NCBI GenBank assembly: GCA_003427395.1
Contig: BFEA01000295.1
Coordinates: forward strand, 255,826-283,459
DNA: 27,634 nucleotides
Origin: Chara braunii
Lineage: Eukaryota > Streptophyta > Charophyceae > Charales > Characeae
Direction: 5' to 3'
Program-made: the position numbers and the translations under genes
Part shown: piece after piece, positions 10,557 through 22,900 of the stretch
Position numbering within the stretch: the stretch's first letter is position 1
Layout of the letters: the number at the start of each line of letters is the position of its first letter
Notes under the pieces: model-generated
What the model saw: the letters and a program-made list of their open reading frames with translations, nothing else
The model's database searches: none
Told to the model about the DNA's origin: nothing

Positions 10557-10918
10557 CTACGCCCTCTCTCCGGTCGCGGGGTAGGGCCTGAATCGTGCAT
10601 CGGGTGCTCTCTGCGTTTGCTGGCGCCCATAGCCACCAGCGTATCCACCGCTTGCACCTCCATTGTCAGCAGGAACTCCACTAGGCCCGTATCCAGCTGC
10701 GGCTCCTCCGCCGGCGCTCGCACCAGCACTTGTTGGAGTGTTTCCTCCTGCTGCATACTCCCCCGATCGACTCCATGATCCCTGCTCACCACCACTCCCA
10801 GCATATCCACCACCACCACTTCCGCCATATCCTGCACCTCCACCGTACACTTCTCCATAGCTACCATAACCACTTCCCCCTCCGCCGCCACTTGCCTGTG
10901 AGTACGCAGCACCTGCAC
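10557..10918 (-). CDS. Coding exon 7 (C-terminus of the Gly-rich tail, TAG stop)
   Basis: 362 bases coding the end of Gly455, residues 456-574 and TAG at 10559-10557. The sequence runs AGAAYSQASGGGGGSGYG and ends GGYAGGYGRQQTQRAPDARFRPYPATGERA. A GGY..Y..RQ..R ending is typical of the plant RNP1-like family, supporting this as the true last coding exon. The 3' untranslated region would lie below 10557, where I could not identify a convincing AATAAA-type signal. Confidence 0.93.
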
Positions 10919-13900
10919 CTGCATGCACAAAGCAACCCACTGTCAAATCCATGCACATCATCCATAGAAAATGACCAGCACCATGACCTGTCCATGTTAC
11001 AAATCGAAAACCTGCTTCCAACGAGGAAAAGCAAGAGATACACGAGGTCCCTCTCATGGCAAAAACGCGCTCTACCATGCTACACACCACGTGAGTTCCC
11101 AATAGCAAGAGCATTTTCTGAATTGCGTGGTGCAAGACTTCATCATTACATGCGTGCACACTTTCCTGAGCCTGTCTGATGCAATAAAGAAAAACAAATC
11201 TTGGGATTTCGATACCAGACTAGTTCGAAACTCAAGTGCCGTCTCTCGTGTCAGCAGATGGCACCAAAAGATGAGGGGAGAAAAGAAAGTAAATCGCGAT
11301 CAATGATAACAAATGCACTTTCCTTCATAAAAAAAAGGCAAAAGAAAGGAAGGGGGAAAAAAACAGCTTCTCCTGCTTTTCATTGTTGATGCACCAAACC
11401 AGGAATACCGCTTGTGTACATTCAGCAACGAACCAAATTCCAAAGAGATGTCGGGGAAGGCCCTGACGGAGGGCATACTCACGTGAGCACCTTCCAGAAT
11501 AATGTATCCAACCACTATTGCGCCACATTCTGTATCATTGTTGGTTTCCTTCTTTTTTCCTCTAATTCGAAGTGCACTGCCAACGCGAAAGCCCTCACTG
11601 AGGGTGTGTACGCAACACTAGTGGTTTCCAATATGTACCTGACCGCTATCAAGGGCGGATACTTGTTTCTTTAAGGCTTCACTGAGGACGTGCACACACT
11701 ATCGTCTTCACCCGAATAGAACGCCCGGTAATTATCGCCGTATCTGGGCTGAAAGTTGTGCCAAATACAGCTATAATGACCCGGCGTTGTATTCGGGTGA
11801 AGACGGTAGTACTTACCAATACGTACCTGACTGCTGTCAAGGACAGATTCCTGTTCCTTTTTATTTTGTTCCTTTCCTCCTATCATACATTCTCGAGAAT
11901 GGCCCTCGCTCTCACGGCAGTACTTTCCAGAATGCATCTGACCTCTATTACGTTCAAATCTATATTCGCTTTCCGTGGTCTTTTCCCCCAAGACTACAGT
12001 AGGCAGGGCGTCTTTGGGCGTTCTGCCCAGCCCAGTTTCGCCTTGTTCATTTTTGTTACCGATTTCGAGCCATTTTCCCTGCGAACCTGCACCATGCCTG
12101 ATCAGTGTAGATTATGCTGCGGGACTTGGTCCGCAAAAAATCTACAGTGACAGGCCGTCTTGACTGGTGGTTTAAACTTCAAAATCGCACACGAGGTCAT
12201 GCAGTCCCCATCAGCCCTCAGCATCGCCCAACAACGTACCCCCACTCTTGAGAAACGGGGACATACCTTAATTGCCACAATAATTTTTTTTCGATTGTCA
12301 GACCATTTAGATAATAAGCATTACCAACTTAAGAAAAAAAAAAAAAGTGCAGTCAAGAACTTGAATGCAAATCCGGAAAGAACAAGTTCCGGTCCAAAGC
12401 TGGTATTATCAAATTGCACTCCAAAGCCGGCAACCACCAGAAGACAGCTCAAGGGCAATCAACAGATCAAATCAAAAGGCAGACAAGGAGGAGAGCAAAA
12501 ACGACAGTACACAACCAGAACTGCAGAGAAAATCAAACAAGACAGCAGAGAGAGAGAGAGAAAGGACCTACCTCCGGTACCGTAAGCACCACCGCTAGTT
12601 CGACTGCCACCGCTGTAACCTCCGGCAGATGCCGGTGCCCCGGCTGAGCCATATCCAGCTTCACTACCACCATACCCACCACCATATCCTGCACCCGCAG
12701 GAGCAGAAGAAGCAGGACCACCACTTCCCGAGCCCCAACCCTGTGCTGAGCTGCCATAAGGAGCCGGACCCCCTCCACTCGCAGCAGGATAAGCCCCAGG
12801 ACTACCTGTCCCTCCATAACCAGCACCTCCACCTGCGCTCCCGCCCCAGCCGCTTCTCACGTTACCAGCAGCAGCAGTAGAACCCGCCGCCGCACCACCA
12901 TATCCACCACTTTGCCCACCGTAGCCACTGGCAGCACCACCGTATCCACCTGGAGCAACCCCCGTCCCATACCCACCACCGCCATAGCCTCCACCTGCAC
13001 CCGCACCATATCCACCTCCAGCATATCCTGCACCACCATACCCTGCACCGCCCACAGCTCCGTTAGCACCTCCACCACCATAGCCTCCTTGCTGTCCACC
13101 ATAACCACCTCCCTGAGCACCATACCCACCACCGTTGCCTCCATACCCCCCTCCATTGCCCCCATAACCACCGTTCCCACCATAGCCACCACCATATCCA
13201 CCACCATATCCACCACGCCCTCCAGGAGGCGGGCTAGGGCCACCATAGCCCCGCTCACCCCGCCCACCTCCGTAGCCTCCTTGCCCCTGTCCATACCCCC
13301 CACCATATCCACCACCAGATCCATAGCCACCTCTGCCACCTCCATATCCACGACCTCCACCGCCACCAGTCGGGGTCAGCTCCTTCGGAACAGCCCGCTT
13401 CACCTCCACCTGCGTCAGCACAAGACCAGTGACAAAACACATTCAATCAGTCACACTCTCACCATCTGTCACATGTCTTTCTTTTTTTTTTCCTTTTTCC
13501 CATCCGTCACATGTAATCAGCCAGAAACAGTAACAAAAGTAAAAACGATTCCACATTCCAGACCGCTTAATGGTGGCTGATCATCCATAAATTCGCCAGA
13601 CATCACTCGAGAAAATCCTCGCCCTATTACGAGGTTCAATTCGAGCGGTCCATAAGGTTTGGTCGTTCATATATCAGGTCACGGTATCTTGTTTTTTTTA
13701 ATCTTGATTACCAATTCGCCGTACATCATACCCGAAAACCTACCCATATTACGAGGTTCGATGTGAACGGTCCATACGGTTCGGCCGCACATGGGTTCGG
13801 CCGCACATATCAGGTCACAATTTCTTGATTAGGAGCTCATTCACACCAACAAACACAACATATCACAGGGGTATACCGGGCCCAATGAGGATTCCACTTC

Positions 13901-16900
13901 CTGACATCATGCTAATACTGGACTAGATCAGAATCTGATTCGCTGACGTTCATACGTCTGCTAGGAGTTCTCGACATATCGACTACCGTCCAGCCTAAAA
14001 CCTGCCCCACAAGGTTCCCTTTAGTTCCCTGACATCATGCTCATACTGGAATATATTCGCAGGCGTTCATCGACTACCGACTAGACTACAACCTGCCCCA
14101 GATACAGGTACTAGACAGCCAAAACGACCGTGCATTCCATTCGAGAGAAAACGGGTCAAGCGTGCAAATATGTGCACGCGTAATATAGGAGTACCAGGGA
14201 GGAATCGTCCAAACACGATGCTTCCGGCACTGTCCTAAATAAACCATCAATTAACATGCAAATTCACCGTTCGATACATAACAGCAACTGAAGACAAGAG
14301 CCTTCAAACGACCCGGGAATAGCCTATACTAACATATGGAGTATAGAGCGCTCAACCAAGCAAGCAAGAACACAGACACAGGTCTTCTATAAGCAGTCCT
14401 TTTTTTCCTTCCCAAGATTCACTAACATATGGACTTCAGGATGCATTAAGAAGAACCTCTGCAGCCACATTACTTTTCAATCACTAGGCACCCAAACAAA
14501 AACAGCACATCGTTGAGGCATAGAAACAAGATCAATATATCTAACACACAGTTTGCAGAACCTTCCATGTGCACATCTTGTCACGCGCCAGAACCGTACA
14601 GTCACAACAGAATTGAGCTTAAGACCACGAACCATCAACATGCAACCCTTGGGCCTTTTATCATCATTATTGACGAGGACACAGACACCCTCCTAGCAAA
14701 GTGCATCAGTATGCGCAAGTAGTATAGCGGTACAGGAACTGAAGCTCTCCTCAGCAGCTTTCCTTCCAATCACTCAAAAACCACTATAGACTTCGATTCC
14801 AGTGCAGCATTTCAGCTTTTCTTCCAATCACTCAAAAACCACTATAGACTTCGATTCCAGTGCAGCTCTTCTTCCAATCACTCAAAAACCGATATCAACA
14901 TCGATTCCAGTGCATACGGATAGCTCTTCTTCCAATTGCAACCGTGATTCCAGCGCCCATGGCAGAAGACTTGCCAACTAAGGAACTCTCCCCCGCAGGC
15001 AAAGGCAAAGGCGGAGAGAACTTAAAATCTCGAACAAGCACAAACACCACAAGGGACACGAGATACTCCCACGCAAAACTCTGTACCGCCCCGGCGCTCC
15101 CCCCGCCCCCCCCCCCGTCTCCCACAAACCAGTACAAACACCAAACCACTCTCCACGACAGGGGACACGAATAACTCGCACGCACATTTCACTCGCTCTT
15201 CCAAACAAGCACAAGAGCACCAAACCCCTCTTCACAACCAGGGACAGGAGGTACTCCGACGGAAAACGCTCTCTCTCTCTCTCTCTCTCTCTCTGTGGCC
15301 CCCCCAAACCAACGAAGCACATTTTTACGCAACGAAAGAAAAAGAAAAGCAGGTGATAGGCTGCTCAAACGAACTCACCGTCTTATCGTTCAACTCATGG
15401 AAAGCCTTCTGCAAGACTTTATCGACAGCCTGTTCAGAATCGAATGTTATGAAGCCAAAACCGCGGGGCCTTTGAGTCGCGTGGTCATACATGACCACGA
15501 CATCCGTGATGGTTCCAAACTGCTCGAAATATTTTCTGAAATCCTCTATACAGTGAAATCGTCACAGAACCGCTCCGATTGTGGGATCGACGACCCGAGA
15601 GCCAGCCAACGGAAGATCGATCAAAAAGAAGTATTACCGACATTTAACGAAGTGCCCAGCGGACGACCGTCATCGTAATACATACAGAGACGTCCAAGAC
15701 CACAGCCAAACATTTCCAGGTTCGACATATCGACATGAATTGCGCCGCAGCAACAGATACCCCACGCAATTGCCGAAGACCGAGACAAAACGTCCATTCA
15801 TCGACAGCCAAAGATGGATCCAAGACAATAACAATTCGTCGACATCCAAAGATGGGTCCGATTTCGTAATGTCGCGCCACAAAAGCACACCACAACAACA
15901 AAACCGCAACAAATGTTTAAAAAAACTGACTACAAGAGACTTGCAAACATCATTTTCCGATTGCACATTGAATGAAGTTCCCACATTTCCAGCAGAGGAC
16001 ACTTGGAAGCAACAAGCTTGAAAGATGAACCAACCAATCAAAAAAGGAGAAGCAATCTTCACAGACAAGAAGCTAACAACCAGCAGTGCCTCGCAAACAT
16101 CATAATTCCCGATCACACATTTACGTTCTCACGCATTCAAGCAGAGAGAATAGTTGGCAGCAACGAGGCATAAAATGCGACAACCGACCAAAAATAAAAA
16201 GAGAGGAACCAATCCAAAGTCACTTATGCAGAGATGATAATGCCAGAGCATCAAAGCGAAACATTACTTCCTAGAGAGCATGCATCCTGTCACTTTTGCA
16301 GAGTGGTGTTCAAAATAGACAAGACAAGATTGATGGGTCCTCTTGTATATCACCAGACACCTGTCCACGGATCTTTCACGGAACACGATCAACACAATCA
16401 TAAGTAAGCGCGTTGTAATTATTCTTCCTCGGTCAGACCAAATAAAACGAATGCCTCATATTCGGACCTATCCAGCGTTAAAAAAGACGATCTCGGAGAC
16501 CCCAGCATGCCCTCCAATTAGAGGTCGCCTTATCGAATCGCTAAATTAGGAAAGCTTGAGCCGCTCTCCTCTGCACGGGGCTTCTCTATCGCGCCTCATC
16601 CAATCGCTAAATTAAGAAAGCTTTACAGCAGCCATATCCGGTCAGACAGCCACATTAGTGCCTCTGCACGGGGCTTCTCTATCGCGCCTCTATCGAATTC
16701 ACTTCTCACATCTTCTTGGACGCGTACAGACGCTGCGATACAATCATCTGCCCGTGGCACTGATAATATCCAAGACGCTAGGACAATCTTCTGAAAGAAT
16801 CTCTCTCTCTCTCTCTCTTATCGAGTCCATATCCGGTCAGACAGCCACATTAGTGCCTCTGTTCGTGGAATACGAGGCAGGGGACCATTGCTATCATGAC

Positions 16901-19900
16901 CAAGCAAGCGGGATTACAACGCCACTAACCCTCTCCCTTTTCCACTGCGAGCACAACAAAACTTCCTTCCCATCACTCCCCTCTACAACCATGTGTCATA
17001 CTGCCCTACCAGGCATCACGGCTACGACCGCCGCGTCATTACCGCCGTACCAGGCAGGCACCACAAGTGGACCCACACGGCCCCAAAGTCCCACGGCCCA
17101 GAGCTGACCCGGCATTCTGTCACTGTCACAACCTACTCTCTGAGGACCTCTCGCATAAGTCTACTGCGATTACAAATTCGATTCAAAAAAACTTTTGGCG
17201 AAACTTTCACCCGTGTTACCCACGTATACCCTCGATCTTATCAACCCCTCTTCTGCAATGCCTCCTGTTCATAGTCCGCAGCCTCACGTCATCCTTGTCA
17301 ATACCTTCCGCCATCCTCAAATTGGCAATTCTCCAGCCATTCTTACCACTTCCCCCTGCCCATATGCGCCGCTTGCCCCGCCGCCTATGGTCCGCACCTT
17401 CCTGCTAATTGTCCAGCCATTCTTACCACTGCCCCCTGCCCATATGCGCAGCCTCCACCGCCTATGGTCCGCAGCCTCCTGCTGATTGCCCGCGACCTCT
17501 ACACCATTCTGCGCAGCCTGCCGTCCACACTCGGCAACCTCCCCCAACCCGCAGCGGACCCGCACGGTCCTGATACTGATCGCCGTCGTCATTCCGGTAC
17601 AATACAAGCCGTCTGGAAACTTCCGTTTTGCGATACACGAGTCCAGTTCTCTCCGGCAATTCGTTACGGTACAACAACAACCACAGCGATTAGTAAAAGC
17701 GAATGGTTTGATATAATCAAACGATCCCAACATCACTGGTGACTCTGCCTGATGTCACAGATTACCTAGTCTCAATTTCGCGTTCGATAGTCGACTGTTT
17801 CGCTGCGATTACGCGATCACGAAATCACTGTGTCTGGGCGATGCCACCGGTTTCCATCTTTAGCAAGTTCCATCTTTAGTAAGTTCCATATTTATCAAGT
17901 TCCATCTTTAGTCAAGTTCCAACGATTTCCGCATCGACCGATTACGCGATCAGAAGATCACTAGTTCGATCTGCGACCGGTTAATCATCAAATTTAGTAA
18001 GTTCCATCATGCACGTGCTTAGCACCGCGCCTATTTCACATCGCCTATCACAACCATACTCTTGCCAACCGAAAGTGATGCTAAAAGCATCATTGATCAG
18101 GAATGCCATCCATGTAAATGCACTCTAGGCTTCGTTAAAAAACGACTATCCTCTGCGTACCAACATAATTTCATTCCTTCTCATGTTGTGCTTCGATAGG
18201 CAGCTGGGTTCACTTAGACATCTGCGAGCATTTGATGTTTCCACATTCGCGAGCCTGTGACGTTTTCACAACAAACTGCGGAGCGGGGTTCTTTTCCACA
18301 TCTGTGCGCATTTGATGTTTCCACACTTGCGAGCCTTCGATGTTTCCACATCTCCGGGCGTTCGACGTTTTCACATCTGCGAACATTCGGCGTTTCCAAA
18401 AACTGCTAGGACTACCATCAGCACACCACCACCGAATCTCAACGCGTACTCAGGCACCCTCTTCCACCTCGGCTTCACGTCCTTTTTCACAAGTCCTGCC
18501 CTATGCCCCTCCCCTCGTCTTCACTCTTCGATCAGAGGCTTCCTGATCTATCATTGCAGAACTACATCCCCGGCATGGAAAAATTAAATGCAAGGTCTAA
18601 TTCTCGACTGGCTGTTCGTGCCCTAAACATCATGTCTCAAATCGCTTTCCGCCCGCCGGGTTCTTCAGTAATACTCTATGTAAAAGCCTTCACTCGGCGC
18701 GCTTGAAATAACTTCACAAGAAGCGAGCCCTGTCGCAGGGAGGATAATTATTGTCGGGAAATAGAATCCGAGATGAAAAAAAGTAGGTATTCCAGAGCAG
18801 ATTACTTCAACATCCGTCTATCTCGGATTGTTCGCCGGATGCTCTTTCTGCCAAGCCGTTGTCGTCGTGTACGAGGCAATCATTACGTTGTGGCAAACCA
18901 ACAAGTAACCAGGCATGGAAGCCTCTGTGCAGCAAGTAACCAGGCATGGAACCAAGCAGGCTTGTGTGTATATCAACATCCGATCCAAGAGCAAGCCCTG
19001 TGCAGCAAGAAATCATATGGGGGAACTGGTTTGAGTGGGTGGGTGGAAACAGCCAAGCTCTTCGGAAGCAAGTGAAAAATCTTGTTCGACAGAGAAGAAG
19101 CAGCGAAGAAGCTAACGTGTGAAAGCGAACAACCTCCTGTGTACAAACGTCGCAAACAAATCTTGTTCGCCAGCGAAGCAGCTGTGACGTGAAAGCAAAC
19201 AATCTGTGTCCCAACTTTCTCAAGGAAGTAAAAAGCTGTCCGCCGCCAGAAGCTTTCTAACAGCGTAGTGCGTATGCTTTCAATAAGACGGACAGCAAGC
19301 AATTGGTCCGTCGACCCCGTGTTCTCGAACACAACGCACCCTCCGGAAAAACAGGCAATTTATGGCCTGCGAGGTTCGGGGACACGGGTCGACGCACACA
19401 GTTTTACTTCCGTGCGAAATCTACCGTCTTCTTTCGAACACAACGCACCCCCTGGAGAAGAGAAAGCTTCCTCGAGAAAGCTACTATCTTCTCCAAAAAC
19501 ACGGCGAGAATCGATTGTATTACAGTCGTTATCAGGGTGCCCGTGTTTACGGAGGACGGTAGTACAGAGGGGTTCTTTTTTGCCCTCACGTCACACCTTC
19601 AACGCATGCGATTTTTTCAACTGTTTACAAACAATTCGACTGTCTCCAACTCAACCACCATGAACTTCACCATAGACCGAATAGCTCGCGAGCCTTTTCC
19701 GCTCTTTTCCAACATGCTGCGGTCCCCATCGAGTTGGTCCCAATTGGGTGAGTTGGATGCTTTAAGCCACATTGCGCAATGGGAGTGACGTTTGCTAGGC
19801 TTTGATTGAATTGAAAGCCCATCGAAATTGGTTATGAGACGGCGCACCGTACTCAAGTTCCGCACACGACTTCTCGTTGCACAGAGCTTGCTTCTAGACC

Positions 19901-22900
19901 GGAATGTACAGAGAGAGAGAGAGATGGGTACACAGAGAGAGAGAGAGAGATGGGTACACAGAGAGAGAGAGAGATGGGTACACAGAGAGAGAGATGGGTA
20001 CACAGAGAGAGAGAGAGCTGTCTCCTACTTGCTTCTACACAAGATTCCGTGCCTAGTTACTCAACTAGTTTGCCAGCATAATGACTTCCTCCTGCGGTAC
20101 GACGGCTGGTAGGCGCTGAGATCGGAATCTGTCTCCCCACACTTCTCCCTGCGACAGGGCTCGCGTGTTCTACAACGTGGTTTAGTACAAGCACACCTTG
20201 AACGGCACACTACTCGCTTCTCTCGTGCACAGCGTTTGCTTCTTCTAGAGCGGGCTACCTTCTGCCCAAGATTCTCTACCTATACTTCCTCAGTACTCGC
20301 TTCTTCTTGGTCGGAGATCAGTACCAGCGTGCTTCCTTCTGGCCAAGGTTGCCTACCTCTACTTTCTCCCTTACTGGCTGACCGTGTGACCGAGATTTCC
20401 TCTTACGTTGCTACATCAATTACAAGCGCTGGCCTTGGGTTCTATCAGTCAACCCTAACATCCGCACTTAGTTCAGTACACTGACTCGTTAGTGATCCAT
20501 ACGTGGCCTAAATAAGACTACCGAGTTCTGAAATTCGCTCCTTCACCTAATGCCATATGCAACTGGGTCTTGTTTCTTGCCCTTTCTGGCCTTCTCTGGC
20601 CCCGGTCCCACAACAAGGCAGCTGTGTTCCTGCTACCACGCTCTCGATCCAAATCATGAGCACTATGGAGCACTGTGTTTCCATTACCATGGCTACACTA
20701 GGTCGAAAACTCAACTCCAATTGTATCTAGTGCTGTTAAGGTTTTCGAATGTTTCGTTTCTCCACTTTCCATTACTCGTGGGACTGCGATCGAAGAGAAG
20801 GCCCTAATGCGAAGCTCGGCGCTAATGCGAAGGTCGAATCTTAATTGGCGAGTACGGGCTTATAAGATTTACTTGGAGGGCAGGAAAACGTGTTTTTCTT
20901 TGTCGGGATTTCGACAAGAAACTCGGGCATCTCTTCTGCTGATTCAGGCACTTCTCGCATATGTAGTATACTACACCGACTACTTCTGTTTACTTTCCGG
21001 GAAGGGTCACCAACCCTTTTCCCCAAGATTACCATTTCATTCTTAGTGTTTTTCCACAGTGGGAAGGACTTCATTAACTCTCATCGTGAGGGAGACGCAC
21101 AAGTTCGCTCTCATCGTGAGGGAGACGCACAAGTTCGCTCTCATCGTGAGGGAGACGCACAAGTTCGCTCTCACCGTGAGGGAGACGCACAAGTCACCCT
21201 GCCAGTTCATAACGCCTTCGCCAAGACGGTTCGATTCTTTTGAGAGATTCTTCCTGTTAACAAATAAAAAGCATACGCAACCGTTGCAGAATAAAGAGTT
21301 CCAAAACGCGATTGGACTTAAGCTCTCCTAGGAGACAGTTCATCGAATAAGGATTCTGTGCCCAACCATAGGCTTGGAAACCGAATATTTCTGTTTGCTT
21401 CCACCGACTCTCACGACGACGCACACAATCACCGTGAGAAAAACCTCGCGTAGCAGGAGATTTCACAATAGCTTATCCTGGAGTGATGGCAGTGGTGTCA
21501 CGGAAGATTCCACAACGGTTTCTCGCGGAGTCATGTAAGTCTCCGAAGTTGACATGCGCCTTTAGCCACACACCCAGGAAAGAAGCCACTTCCGCCAGAG
21601 GTACAGCCGGAGCTCGGTCCTTAAACGACCCCTTCCGTCAGACACCCCAGGCGACACAAAAGGGGGGAGGGGGGGGGAGGACACCGAACACTAAAGAGTC
21701 GACCTTATTAGTCAAAAGGAGTTCCAAAGCAGTGCACGGTGCTGCACAGGAGAACAGGGAGAACTCCCCTCTCATAATCGTTTTTCGAGAAGTTCCACTC
21801 ACAGCACTGAGTGTTCCGACTAGGTCATGGTCGCGCTCGTGGTTCGCGCAGCGAGGATGGAAGCACAGCAATAAAAATCACAAATCATCCCGTATCATAT
21901 GTTAATCGTAAAAGGGCAGGACAAACAAGACGTGATTGGTCGATTGATTCATTGGTTGCTTGCTTGATTGCGTGGCGTCCGGAGGTTCTGCAAACACCAT
22001 CGAGTGTTTTCTAATCAATCGACCAATCATACTTGTCATTAAGTCACACCCCCAACAAATAAGCATAACACAACACGCACAAATAATCATTACCCGAAGA
22101 CATGAAAACTCAGAGAGGGAGCCAAATACAAAAAAGAAAAACAGAACTGGTTCACCAGCTTCATACCCGCCAAGCCGCCGAGAGAAAAAAATAGGGCCGA
22201 CTCCACACAAACGAAGAGGTACCGTACCATCCAAAGCCAAGGGTACATGACAATTCATACTTCCCTACACACTCACACCCCGCTCATACACCCAACCTCG
22301 ATAGACAATTTACCTTGAAGCTGCACCGCCGGGTGCAGCACACGTGAGAAAACAAACGTGAAAGCACCGATGAAGAACAGAAATTAATCGACTGCATTCG
22401 ACACGTGACAGAATGCCACATCCCATCCGATAATCACCGGTCGCCTTAGGTCAGAGCGGTCGAGCATCGAACGGGCGAGCAGCAAAGATAACACTCAGAA
22501 AAACAGGGAGGCGAGGGCCCGCACAGCACGGTAATGCACAGAAATCCATTGAAAACGCACAGAGCCCGTCGGGGACCACAAAAGACGACTTCCAACAAAC
22601 GGAAAGAAGATCCCGCAATTCACGAGGAACCCAAAACAAACACGAGAACCGGACCGACGAGAGAGCTTCTGACAGCGTACAAAAATGCAAAAGACATAGT
22701 AAGACAAGGACAAAAACTTCGAATTTGGGGGTCAACCGGCACCAGAACGCGTGCGAAACATGGGGTCAAGGATGGGGGCAATAGGAGGCGGAGAGCGGGG
22801 GGGGGGGGGGGGGGGGGGGGAGGAATCATGACACAAGCAACAACAAGAAAACAAGTGAGGGCGTGAAAAGATCTTTCGAACGAAGCGTTCATGAAAAACA

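Larger units (their letters stand above)
13410..15378 (-). other. Intron 5 (1,969 bp, phase 0)
   Basis: Lies between NDKT and VEVKRAVPKEL, the position equivalent to intron 3 in RRM1. The acceptor is CTTGTGCTGACGCAG|GTG. It contains three sets of tandem duplications (13590-13827, 13898-14101 and 14763-14914) and a CT tract at 15269-15294. No internal gene is seen. Confidence 0.92.

Noticed and set aside
10730-11179. 149-codon plus-strand His-rich frame
   Set aside because: Antisense to exon 7 and running into the intron. His-rich composition is the mirror of Gly/Tyr coding repeats.
12857-13366. 169-codon minus-strand frame rich in Val, Met and Gly
   Set aside because: It is the shifted frame of the same repeat-coded exon 6, with no conserved motif.
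12912-13580. 222-codon plus-strand open frame rich in Ser, Thr and Ile
   Set aside because: It is antisense to the Gly-rich exon 6; repetitive GGN/TAT codons leave the complementary frames open. The opposite strand has RRM context and valid splice junctions.
13600-13660. tRNA-like GAGGTTCAATTC string
   Set aside because: It resembles a T-arm, but no acceptor stem or anticodon arm can be folded around it, and the string belongs to a tandem duplication.
21079-21194. CRISPR-like array
   Set aside because: The 30-base copies are directly adjacent with no unique spacers, and the DNA is eukaryotic.
21933-22029. MicroRNA precursor
   Set aside because: Only 17 bases pair, with a large unpaired loop and no extended imperfect stem.
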